From JBLIOB01 sp047639575 (GTDB lineage Bacteria; Bacteroidota; Bacteroidia; Flavobacteriales_D; Parvicellaceae): a stretch of 16,720 bases of DNA. The stretch spans positions 1 through 16,720 of the forward strand of contig JBLIOB010000073.1 in assembly GCA_047639575.1 (NCBI GenBank), in the 5' to 3' direction. A program made the translations under genes and the position numbers. Of this stretch, positions 6,115 through 13,811 are shown piece after piece. Every line of letters begins with the position of its first letter. The stretch's first letter is position 1. The notes under the pieces were generated by a model. It saw nothing but the letters and a program-made list of their open reading frames with translations, had not been told where the DNA came from and did not search any database.

Positions 6115-7755
6115 ATGAGGTACTTAATATTCTTATTGCTTTCTACTATCACTATAGGATTCACTGCTCAAACAAAGGAAAAAGTGGTGACATCAAAAAT
6201 TAAGGAGGTTACGGTGTTTTTAAGTGGCGCCCAAGTTCATCGAGAAGCCTCAATAACTTTGAATGCTGGAAATAACCTGATTAAATTTGAGGGCCTAGCT
6301 AAAAATATAAACGGAAATTCAATTCAAGTTGGCGGAGACAAAGATTTCACAATCGTTTCTGTGAACAATTCTAGAAACTACATGCGAGTGGCAGAAATTT
6401 CACCGAAATTGAAAATCATTAAAGATTCTTTGGATGATGTAAAGTTCAAATTAGAATTAAGAAAGAGATTTGCAAGCGTTTATCAAGAGGAGAAAAGTTT
6501 ATTACTCGCTAATAAATCCGTTGGAGGATCTCAGACAGGTGTAGATGTTGAAGATTTAATCGAGATCGCTAATCTGTACAGAACTAGACTTAAGGAAATT
6601 GAAATGAAAATCTTAGACATCTCAGAAGAACAAAGTGATTTTCAAAAAACTGTTTATCGATTGCAACGACAACTAAATCAATTGAACTCAAAAATTAATA
6701 GATCAACTACTGATATTGTTGTACGGATTTCGTCAAAAATAAAAACGAATGCTAAGATTTTCTTAAGCTACATCGTATCAGATGCGGGATGGTCACCAAT
6801 TTATGACATCAGGTCAAAAGGCGTTGCAGACCCTGTTAATCTTGTTTACAAAGGAAATGTATGGCAGACAACTGGTAATGATTGGGAAAACGTCAATATT
6901 ACTTTGTCAACTGGCAATCCAAGTGTAAGTAACTCTGCACCAACGGTTAAACCATGGGTATTGAGTTTTGATCCTCCATTTAGACCATATAGAGGAAATA
7001 CTTTTCAAACTAAAAGTATGCTAGTCTATTCGGATTCTGTGTCTAACCGAAATTCAAATTTACAGATGAATGGAGCTTACGAAATCGATGATATATCAGA
7101 AGAAGTAAATAACCCAGTAGCTCTTCCAGTTGCTATGAACAACACTGGAGTCAGTACTGAGTTTAAAATTAAAATACCGTATTCAATTCCAACCGATGGG
7201 CAATCCAACGCTGTTGAAATAAATTCTCATTCTTTAGATGCGAGTTACTCCTATTTCACCGCTCCTAAATTTGATAAAGACGCTTTCTTAATTGCCAAAG
7301 TAACTCAATGGGACCAGTATAATCTATTAAGCGGTACCGCCAATATATACTACGAAGGAACTTTTGTTGGCAGCTCTTATCTGGATGCTTCTATAACAAA
7401 AGACACTATGCAATTATCGTTAGGAAGGGATAAAGGGGTGATTGTTGATCGTAAGAAAATTAAAGATTTTGGAAAAACGGCAACAATTGGAAGCTCGAAA
7501 AAAACAACTTTAGGCCTTCAAGTTACAGTTCGAAACAGTAAAACCACTCCAATTGAAATTATCATCCATGATCAAATTCCAATCTCTAAATTAAAAGAGA
7601 TAGAAGTTTCAATGCTGGAAAATTCTGGCGCTATTTACAATGAAGAAACAGGTTCATTAATATGGCGAATGACCTTACAATCAGGTCAATCAGAATCGGT
7701 ACAATTTAAATATCAGGTGAAATATCCTAAATCTAAAGAGATTCCTAACCTCTAA
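6115..7755 (+). CDS. DUF4139-domain exported protein (mucoidy inhibitor MuiA-like)
   Basis: This encodes 546 aa. A signal peptide covers residues 1-19 (ending GFTAQ). Residues about 25-95 match the N-terminal DUF4140 region (KIKEVTVFLSGAQVHREA, and NLIKFEGLAKNINGNSIQV in part). A long polar helical stretch, probably coiled coil, covers about 98-195, with a short break near 135-143. The DUF4139 domain fills about 215-546, opening with SYIVSDAGWSPIYDIR and VNLVYKGNVWQTTGNDWENV. It ends with YQVKYPKSKEIPNL, a normal-looking C-terminus for the family, so the protein seems complete. The MuiA name comes from a distant relative and does not establish a role in mucoidy. It is probably periplasmic or outer-membrane associated. 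It is first in a likely operon with the PrsW-like gene, which begins at the very next codon in the same frame. Confidence 0.85.
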   Translation: MRYLIFLLLSTITIGFTAQTKEKVVTSKIKEVTVFLSGAQVHREASITLNAGNNLIKFEGLAKNINGNSIQVGGDKDFTIVSVNNSRNYMRVAEISPKLKIIKDSLDDVKFKLELRKRFASVYQEEKSLLLANKSVGGSQTGVDVEDLIEIANLYRTRLKEIEMKILDISEEQSDFQKTVYRLQRQLNQLNSKINRSTTDIVVRISSKIKTNAKIFLSYIVSDAGWSPIYDIRSKGVADPVNLVYKGNVWQTTGNDWENVNITLSTGNPSVSNSAPTVKPWVLSFDPPFRPYRGNTFQTKSMLVYSDSVSNRNSNLQMNGAYEIDDISEEVNNPVALPVAMNNTGVSTEFKIKIPYSIPTDGQSNAVEINSHSLDASYSYFTAPKFDKDAFLIAKVTQWDQYNLLSGTANIYYEGTFVGSSYLDASITKDTMQLSLGRDKGVIVDRKKIKDFGKTATIGSSKKTTLGLQVTVRNSKTTPIEIIIHDQIPISKLKEIEVSMLENSGAIYNEETGSLIWRMTLQSGQSESVQFKYQVKYPKSKEIPNL

Positions 7756-9834
7756 TTGTTTTTAAGCTACATAATATATGCAGCCTTTATTGGCGTTATT
7801 CTTTACCGGCTATATTTTGATTATCAGAAGAAAAGACCTAGAAGTATTGGCGAATATATTCAACGTAATGTAAGGCCTTTAATGGTCTTGGTAATTATTG
7901 GAATCTCTTACCTTACCGTTACTTATGTTATTGGTGATAATCCAATTGACAAATCTCAAGACTATTATTTTTATGAAGAGAAGCATTTAGAAGGGCTAGA
8001 TCGAAGTGAATCGCAAGAAGCTGGCATTTTTTCAGGCGACAGAAATCCAAATTTACTTTATGATTACATCCATTCTAAAAACGGTAGACCTTTAAAGCTA
8101 AATCCAATTCGAGATGTTCTTGAACTAGACTTGCAATCTACAAATCCAGAAATTAGAGATCGGGCTGTTATCTTTATTTACGCCATTGACGTACAACTAA
8201 ATAAACTTCCGAAAATTGCTAAATCATTAGATCTAGTTCAAAATCGAAACGCTCCGTACCTTAACTTTTATTACGGAGAATTTCAGAGTTCACTCTTTCA
8301 AATTAATGATGCGATTGGCTACTTTAAATCCGAAATAATTGCCAATGGTGCCAGCCAAAAAGCGGCTAAACAAATCATCGATTTAACCTGGTCTTACTTC
8401 AACGAAGAATTTTCAGCACTATACTACGATAAACATGTCGCTCCGTATATGTACACCCCAGATCGATTCGAATTTTACTTTACAAATGGAGATTGGGGTT
8501 GGTATTTGAACTGTTATATAGAACGTTATACCAGTACGGTAAACTTTCTAGGTTTCTTAGCAGCTTTAGTCATTACGTTACTTTGGATGTCATACATTAG
8601 GGGGTTTGACATATTTCAACGGGAAAAATGGCTTCCTCTAATCACTACTTTTCTTTTGGCTTGTGGGATGCTCTTTTTTGTTTATCCAATTAGTGATTTG
8701 CTAAATATTTATGGTGGCTTACGATTCCATGAGAGTGCAATTGGCGATTTCATATATAGTGTTGTGGCAATTGGAGCGGTTGAAGAATTGGTGAAGTTTC
8801 TTCCTTGGCTGATCATTCTCAAATTAACTAAACAAATTAACGAACCATTTGACTACATTCTCTATGCTTGTTTTGCTGCGCTAGGTTTTGCTTTTATGGA
8901 GAACCTAAAATACTACCAGGAATCTGAGTTAGATATTATTTCAGGAAGAGCAATAACAGCAGTTGTTTCACATATGTTTGACGCCTCTGTTGTAGCATAC
9001 GCATTTATTATTGCTAAATATAGAGTTACTAAAAGGCCAATTAAAATTTTGATTCAACTTGCTGGATTTGCAATTGCCGCCTTCTTTCATGGGTTTTATG
9101 ATTTCTGGTTAATTAGTGAATTTGGACAAAATTTATCGGTTGTCACGTTGCTTTTTATGCTGGGATCATTGAGAGTATGGATGCTAATGAAAAATAACGC
9201 GTTGAATCTGTCCGCTGCTACAGGAAAAGGACAACGTCTTAACCATACCACTATAGGCGATCGACTAATTCTAGGGTTAGTTATTATTATCATGATGGAG
9301 TATGTCATCTTGGCCACAGAGCATGGCAGTGCGGGGGCAGGAAGAACATTATCGAGTAATATGGGGTTAGTTATATTAGTTGGAGTCTACCTAATGTTAG
9401 AGATGTCAAATATAAAAATCCGCAAAGGCGTTTGGCGCAAAATTACCATTAGAGATTTTGTTCCTAGAATGAATTTCCGTAGTGACCAGATTGAAGATGA
9501 TGACGTCCTTGACGATATAAATATTCTTCGCTTTTTCTCACCTAAGAGTAACCCTCATGTTGGGACTCAATTTCCGCTTGTCGCAACTTTTGATCGATAC
9601 GTTACATTGAATAACAAGTCCTGGCCAGTATATCGATTCGATAAATCAATAGTTATAAATCAATATCAAATAGAATACGGAGTGGTACGAGTGAAAAATA
9701 AAAAAGAACAATTGAATGTAGATAAGGTAGAGGTTATTATCTTATTTCCGAGAACTGAAGCTGACCTTTATAATTTGGATCTCGAAGCAACAGATTTAAT
9801 GTTTGTCGGTGCATTATACTCTCGTCCGGTGTAA
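7756..9834 (+). CDS. PrsW-family intramembrane protease-like protein, enlarged
   Basis: The frame gives 692 aa from a TTG directly after the upstream TAA. This start is tentative, but it keeps the first hydrophobic helix (about 3-19) intact, and the next in-frame ATG (codon 43) would lose it. A second helix lies at about 40-60. Residues about 100-230 are soluble and helical, with a TPR-like feel around 165-217. The membrane core (about 263-475) carries PrsW signatures: EELVK (343-347), FAFMENLKYY (378-387), SHMFDASVVAY (405-415) and FFHGFYDFW (443-451). The conserved Glu and His residues are proposed catalytic or metal residues in the wider CPBP/PrsW group. Two further helices at about 502-520 and 534-552 precede a soluble C-terminal domain of about 130 residues. 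Characterised PrsW (B. subtilis, anti-sigma-factor cleavage) is far shorter. The substrate is unknown. Confidence 0.78.
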   Translation: MFLSYIIYAAFIGVILYRLYFDYQKKRPRSIGEYIQRNVRPLMVLVIIGISYLTVTYVIGDNPIDKSQDYYFYEEKHLEGLDRSESQEAGIFSGDRNPNLLYDYIHSKNGRPLKLNPIRDVLELDLQSTNPEIRDRAVIFIYAIDVQLNKLPKIAKSLDLVQNRNAPYLNFYYGEFQSSLFQINDAIGYFKSEIIANGASQKAAKQIIDLTWSYFNEEFSALYYDKHVAPYMYTPDRFEFYFTNGDWGWYLNCYIERYTSTVNFLGFLAALVITLLWMSYIRGFDIFQREKWLPLITTFLLACGMLFFVYPISDLLNIYGGLRFHESAIGDFIYSVVAIGAVEELVKFLPWLIILKLTKQINEPFDYILYACFAALGFAFMENLKYYQESELDIISGRAITAVVSHMFDASVVAYAFIIAKYRVTKRPIKILIQLAGFAIAAFFHGFYDFWLISEFGQNLSVVTLLFMLGSLRVWMLMKNNALNLSAATGKGQRLNHTTIGDRLILGLVIIIMMEYVILATEHGSAGAGRTLSSNMGLVILVGVYLMLEMSNIKIRKGVWRKITIRDFVPRMNFRSDQIEDDDVLDDINILRFFSPKSNPHVGTQFPLVATFDRYVTLNNKSWPVYRFDKSIVINQYQIEYGVVRVKNKKEQLNVDKVEVIILFPRTEADLYNLDLEATDLMFVGALYSRPV

Positions 9835-9851
9835 GCCTAGGTAGAATTTCT

Positions 9852-9859
9852 TAAATTTA
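9852..9859 (+). promoter_or_regulatory. Weak -7-like element before the small beta-barrel gene
   Basis: TAAATTTA is one mismatch from TAnnTTTG and ends 5 bases before the ATG at 9865. The 30-base gap after the PrsW-like gene leaves it open whether this gene has its own promoter or is read through from upstream. Confidence 0.25.
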
Positions 9860-9864
9860 ACAAT

Positions 9865-10419
9865 ATGTACAAGTTTCTTATCGGTTTAATATTGGTCTTA
9901 ACTTGTCTTTATGCATCAGCGCAAGAAGAAAAGACTTACGAACCAATTGACTTTGTTACTACATTCAATTTGGGAATACACGCTAATCTAAATGATTTTT
10001 ACGTTGATTTTGGAGGAGGAATAGAAGAAGCAAGAACTAAAATTGGAGCCCAATTTAACTTTGCATTCCGGCCATTTTATAAAAAAGTTCAAATTAATGA
10101 AAGTGCTAATGTCATTAGACAATGGAAAGAGAAGAAGTTTTTTCTTTCCATTGATCTGTATAAACGATTTCTACCGTTTGAATTGGGTCTAATACCGGCT
10201 TCATTTATTGGCGGAGTAAAAACCGGCTACTTATTTGGAAACTACCGTGGCACAAAACAAAAACCTCAGGCTGGTATAACATTAAGTCCATTTTTAGGGA
10301 TAAGTTTTGATTTAGATGGTATTTATTTACAGGCATCCTATTTGTACTTTAACGATAAATTAGCTTCTGTACCAGATGGAAGGTTAATGCTTTCGTTTTT
10401 GTTCCCAATTAACAATTAA
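9865..10419 (+). CDS. Small predicted outer-membrane beta-barrel protein
   Basis: This encodes 184 aa. A clear Sec signal peptide ends at about residue 20 (LYASAQ followed by EEKT). The mature part is rich in alternating hydrophobic/aromatic strands and glycines, for example FNLGIHANLNDFYVDFGGG (34-52), KIGAQFNFAFRPFY, ITLSPFLGISFDLDGIYLQA and the final strand RLMLSFLF. This pattern fits a small 8-stranded outer-membrane barrel similar in build to OmpW/OmpA-type porin-like proteins. I cannot name a specific family. The gene lies 30 bases after the PrsW-like gene on the same strand and 31 bases before a small lipoprotein gene, so it may be in the same transcript. Function is unknown. Confidence 0.7.
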   Translation: MYKFLIGLILVLTCLYASAQEEKTYEPIDFVTTFNLGIHANLNDFYVDFGGGIEEARTKIGAQFNFAFRPFYKKVQINESANVIRQWKEKKFFLSIDLYKRFLPFELGLIPASFIGGVKTGYLFGNYRGTKQKPQAGITLSPFLGISFDLDGIYLQASYLYFNDKLASVPDGRLMLSFLFPINN

Positions 10420-10450
10420 TTCCTAATGATAGCTCGCAAATAAACCAATC

Positions 10451-10852
10451 ATGAAAATCAATCTTATTTACATCTTGCTACTTCTATTCACAGTTTTCTC
10501 TTGCACAAGTTCTGATGAATGTGATACAAGCAGATACTGCGAACCGTACCCTATCGACTCTAATTGGGTAGATCTAGAATTAACAGTTCAATCTTCGGGC
10601 GTGCCAATTGTAATCTACAATGGTAATATTGAGGATAACAATATCGTATTAAGAGATACCTTGTATGACGCTTCATACAGTTATTATTTGAGCACAGATG
10701 TTCGATATACCGTAGAGGCTTATTATAGATCAGGCCCTAATACTATTATTGCGGTCGATAGTAAAAAATTGAAATCGGAGAGTTACGTTAACTGTGATGA
10801 AACATGCTATGAAAGCGATGAAATTACTTTAGATTTGGAATTAATTGAGTAG
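10451..10852 (+). CDS. Small cysteine-containing lipoprotein of unknown function
   Basis: This encodes 133 aa. A basic, strongly hydrophobic leader ends in the lipobox TVFSC, so Cys18 is the likely lipid-anchored residue. The mature part has four more cysteines (24, 30, 115 and 119) near the two ends, which suggests one or two disulfides closing a small beta-rich domain. The middle is made of beta-type segments such as DLELTVQSSGVPIVIYNGNI (41-60). The net charge is acidic. I recognise no family. A strong candidate terminator begins two bases after the stop codon, so it looks like the last gene of its transcript. Confidence 0.72.
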   Translation: MKINLIYILLLLFTVFSCTSSDECDTSRYCEPYPIDSNWVDLELTVQSSGVPIVIYNGNIEDNNIVLRDTLYDASYSYYLSTDVRYTVEAYYRSGPNTIIAVDSKKLKSESYVNCDETCYESDEITLDLELIE

Positions 10853-10853
10853 C

Positions 10854-10886
10854 AGTCAGCCTCTGAGAGCTGACTTGATCATTTTT
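10854..10886 (+). terminator. Probable rho-independent terminator before rarA
   Basis: AGTCAGC (10854-10860) and GCTGACT (10869-10875) make a perfect 7-bp stem with an 8-base loop that may pair partly inside. TTGATCATTTTT follows, giving a T run at 10882-10886. The element fills nearly the whole 36-base gap between the small lipoprotein stop and the rarA ATG, so rarA expression must start within or just after it, or rely on read-through. Confidence 0.6.
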
Positions 10887-10888
10887 AC

Positions 10889-12169
10889 ATGAACAATCCT
10901 AATCACACTCCATTAGCAGAAAGAATTCGACCAAATTCATTGGAAGAATATGTTGGACAATCTCATATTGTCGGTAATAACGCACCTTTAGGGAAAGCGT
11001 TAAAAAACGGAATTCTGCCGTCTATATTATTGTGGGGACCTCCAGGAGTTGGAAAAACTACGCTGGCACAATTAATATCCAAAAAGCTAGATAGACCTTT
11101 TTACACTTTAAGCGCAATTAATTCAGGAGTAAAAGATATTCGAGCGGTAATTGAAAAAGTAAAGAATCAAGGATTATTCGGAGGCTCAAACGCCATCTTG
11201 TTTATTGACGAGATTCATCGTTTTTCTAAATCTCAGCAAGATTCTCTTTTGGCTGCAGTTGAAAAAGGCACTATAACCCTGATTGGAGCAACAACCGAAA
11301 ACCCGTCATTTGAAGTCATTTCTGCACTACTATCAAGATGCCAGGTATACGTGCTCAAGCATCATACGGTAGAAGAATTAGAATCAATATTGAACCGCGC
11401 ACTCAAAGAAGACTCGATTCTCAAAACCAAAAATATTCAAATCAAGGAAAATGAGGCTTTATTTAGAGTTTCCGGGGGCGATGCAAGAAAACTGCTTAAT
11501 GCTTTAGAGATCGTAGTTAATAACACCCCAAATGGCATTATTACAAATGAGATCGTTCTTGATTCAATTCAGCAAAATCTGGCACTTTATGATAAAAACG
11601 GTGAGCAGCATTACGACATCGTATCAGCTTTCATTAAATCGATGCGAGGATCTGATCCTAATGGGGCCGTGTATTGGTTAGCGCGAATGGTGGAGGGAGG
11701 GGAAGACCCTAAATTTATTGGAAGGCGATTATTAATATTTGCAAGTGAAGATATTGGAAACGCTAACCCTACTGCATTAATTATAGCTAATAATTGTTTC
11801 CAAGCAATAACAGTTGTTGGATGGCCAGAGTCTAGAATAATTTTGGCACAGTGCGTTACATATTTAGCAAGTTCACCTAAGTCAAATTCAGCATATCAAG
11901 CCATTAATTCAGCGCAAAAAATTGTAGAAACAACTGGAAACTTGCCAGTACCTTTGCACCTTAGAAATGCACCAACTGATTTGATGGAAGACTTAGATTA
12001 TGGTAAAGATTATAAATACTCTCATAATAACACTAAGGACTTACATGAACAAGAATTTTTACCAGAAGTCATTGCAGGAACAAGAATTTTTGAACCTAGC
12101 AATAGTAAAAGAGAACTTGATCTAAGAAGTTACCTGAAATCAGTTTGGAAAGGAAAATATGGCTACTAA
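10889..12169 (+). CDS. rarA: Replication-associated recombination protein A (RarA/MgsA) AAA+ ATPase
   Basis: This encodes 426 aa, the normal length for RarA. The protein acts in the cytoplasm on single-stranded DNA ends at stalled replication forks and is related to clamp-loader subunits. The order of motifs is textbook: PLAERIRPNSLEEYVGQSH near 8-26, Walker A GPPGVGKTT (50-58), Walker B ILFIDEIHRF (103-112), sensor 1 GATTENPSF (133-141), the SR arginine-finger position (149-150) and sensor 2 SGGDARKLLNALE near 194-206. The C-terminal tetramerisation part contains DPNGAVYWLARMVEGGEDP and RRLLIFASEDIGNANP. The ATG at 10889 lies directly before the expected N-terminus. Its neighbours are envelope genes, so it is not functionally linked to them in any obvious way. 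Confidence 0.97.
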   Translation: MNNPNHTPLAERIRPNSLEEYVGQSHIVGNNAPLGKALKNGILPSILLWGPPGVGKTTLAQLISKKLDRPFYTLSAINSGVKDIRAVIEKVKNQGLFGGSNAILFIDEIHRFSKSQQDSLLAAVEKGTITLIGATTENPSFEVISALLSRCQVYVLKHHTVEELESILNRALKEDSILKTKNIQIKENEALFRVSGGDARKLLNALEIVVNNTPNGIITNEIVLDSIQQNLALYDKNGEQHYDIVSAFIKSMRGSDPNGAVYWLARMVEGGEDPKFIGRRLLIFASEDIGNANPTALIIANNCFQAITVVGWPESRIILAQCVTYLASSPKSNSAYQAINSAQKIVETTGNLPVPLHLRNAPTDLMEDLDYGKDYKYSHNNTKDLHEQEFLPEVIAGTRIFEPSNSKRELDLRSYLKSVWKGKYGY

Positions 12170-12194
12170 ACAACGAAAACATGCCTTTCCTTCA

Positions 12195-12211
12195 TTTAAA
12201 GAATCTTTAAA
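12195..12211. repeat. 7-bp inverted repeat after rarA
   Basis: TTTAAAG (12195-12201), AAT and CTTTAAA (12205-12211) form a perfect dyad in the 67-base gap between the rarA stop and the next ATG. It lies 13 bases upstream of the -7 element of the following operon and could be an operator or a weak transcript-end hairpin. All-but-one AT composition makes chance possible. Confidence 0.3.
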
Positions 12212-12223
12212 CCCAGAAATATG

Positions 12224-12231
12224 TATTTTTG
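12224..12231 (+). promoter_or_regulatory. -7 element of the three-gene surface operon
   Basis: TATTTTTG matches TAnnTTTG exactly and ends 5 bases before the ATG at 12237. This supports that ATG over the in-frame ATG at 12159, which lies inside rarA. No clear -33 TTTG was found. Confidence 0.4.
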
Positions 12232-12236
12232 TTAAG

Positions 12237-13811
12237 ATGAGATTTTTGCTTTGTTTTTCTCTGTTTTCAGTGGTTATGTTTACTTCTTGTAGAAAAGAAG
12301 CGACAACGTGGACCAGTGAATTTGCGGCACCTATTGCTTATACAACTCTAGATATTGGAAATATAGTAGGAGATACTAATCTGGTAGTCAATCCGGACAG
12401 TACTATTAACCTTTACATAGAGCGAGAAGTTTATAGACTGGTGTTGGATTCTCTTTTCGAGACTCCAGATACAACGATATCTGAAGTTCATAAAATAACA
12501 TCGCCAATAACCTTAACTGTATCACCAGGATTTACATTTCTATCTGAACCAGAGGAAACTACTTATGACATCCCGGGAGCTGAACTGAAATACTTTATGT
12601 TGAAATCCGGTCAGCTTAATTATGAAATTTTAAGCTACGTAGACGGCCCAACTATAGATTCGATAATTATAACCAGCGCAACTAAATCTGGACAGGTTTT
12701 TAAACAGGATCTTTTTATTCCAGCCTCAGATGGAATAACACCTGTTGTTGTTACAGGAAGCGTGGACCTCACGGATTATGAGTTTGATCTAACCGGTTCA
12801 GATGGATTAAAGTACAATACACTGTTGTCCAAAATTTCTGCGACTTTAGATCCATCTTTTGGTTCTACCGTATCGATATCGCAGGCTGATTCAATTCGAA
12901 TAAACATCACTTTCGAAAATATAAGTGCCAAACGCGCACTTGGGTATTTTGGAAACGAATTAATTGAGGTCACCTTAGATACTATTTCGATTCCATTTAT
13001 GGATCGAATCATCAACGGAACAATTGACCTTGATGAAATTGCACTTGACCTTATAATTACAGATGGAATTGGTGTAGACAAACAAATAAACATCAGCGAA
13101 ATTAATAGTATTAATGGTGCCAGTTCTGTGCCATTAACGCACAGTACTATCGGGTCAGCTATTAATTTAACTAGACCTTCAAAAACAGGATGGATTGTAA
13201 CTCCAGAAGTTCGAACCGAAACTTTTACAAATGCGACATCAAACTTGGATGCGTTCGTAGAAAACCTTCCTAATGAAATGAGCTCTACAATGCAGTTTCA
13301 AATTAATCCTTTCGGTGATATCAATAATCATGGAGATTTCTTTAATGAAGAATATCCATTAAAAGCCGATATTATACTAGACATGCCTTTATGTTTTTCC
13401 GCGAGTAACTTAACGTTAAGAGATACTATTAACATTGCTACTCATCAGGACACAACACAAGTGAAGAGTGGAGTCCTTACAATTAATGCAATAAACTACT
13501 TTCCTTTTGCTGCTGGATTTCAGTTGTACCTGAAGGATGAATTTGGAACATTCAATGACTCAATTGTTTCTAATTCGTCAATAGATGCAGCTATGGTCAA
13601 TGCTTTAAATGAAGTTATTGCCCCCAAAAATTCTCAAGTAATATTAACGCTTAATGAAACTCAAATCAAAACGTTAATTCAAACGGGGGAAGTGATGATT
13701 CAAATTGTATTTGAAACTGCAAATTCTCCAACATTTATCAAAATTAAAGACTGGCATCACATTGATTTGAATTTAAACGCCAAAGTGTCCTACGAATTTA
13801 ATTTAGAATAG
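12237..13811 (+). CDS. Large beta-rich lipoprotein of unknown function
   Basis: The chosen ATG at 12237 gives 524 aa starting MRFLLCFSLF with lipobox FTSC (Cys18). A longer frame from 12159 would add 26 non-leader residues and overlap rarA, so it was not used. The mature protein is acidic, rich in Thr, Ile and Asp, and reads as successive beta-strand domains, with repeated themes such as TIDSIIITSATKSGQ, DSIRINITFENISA and VILTLNETQIKTLIQTGEV. This is typical of large Bacteroidota surface or periplasm-facing lipoproteins. I do not recognise a named family. The stop overlaps the next gene's GTG by one base (TAGTG), so the lipoprotein and the following barrel protein are probably made together and may interact at the outer membrane. 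Function is unknown. Confidence 0.78.
   Translation: MRFLLCFSLFSVVMFTSCRKEATTWTSEFAAPIAYTTLDIGNIVGDTNLVVNPDSTINLYIEREVYRLVLDSLFETPDTTISEVHKITSPITLTVSPGFTFLSEPEETTYDIPGAELKYFMLKSGQLNYEILSYVDGPTIDSIIITSATKSGQVFKQDLFIPASDGITPVVVTGSVDLTDYEFDLTGSDGLKYNTLLSKISATLDPSFGSTVSISQADSIRINITFENISAKRALGYFGNELIEVTLDTISIPFMDRIINGTIDLDEIALDLIITDGIGVDKQINISEINSINGASSVPLTHSTIGSAINLTRPSKTGWIVTPEVRTETFTNATSNLDAFVENLPNEMSSTMQFQINPFGDINNHGDFFNEEYPLKADIILDMPLCFSASNLTLRDTINIATHQDTTQVKSGVLTINAINYFPFAAGFQLYLKDEFGTFNDSIVSNSSIDAAMVNALNEVIAPKNSQVILTLNETQIKTLIQTGEVMIQIVFETANSPTFIKIKDWHHIDLNLNAKVSYEFNLE

Noticed and set aside
12159..12236. Longer start of the large lipoprotein overlapping rarA
   Set aside because: It would bury the signal peptide and lipobox 26 residues inside the protein. 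The ATG at 12237 starts the leader directly and has a -7 element just upstream.
12776..13093. Minus-strand frame of 105 codons inside the lipoprotein gene
   Set aside because: It is antisense to a well-supported coding region, with no leader, domain or ribosome site. The same applies to the antisense frames at 3210-3392, 5248-5466, 9096-9317, 14459-14683, 15639-15893 and 16128-16367.
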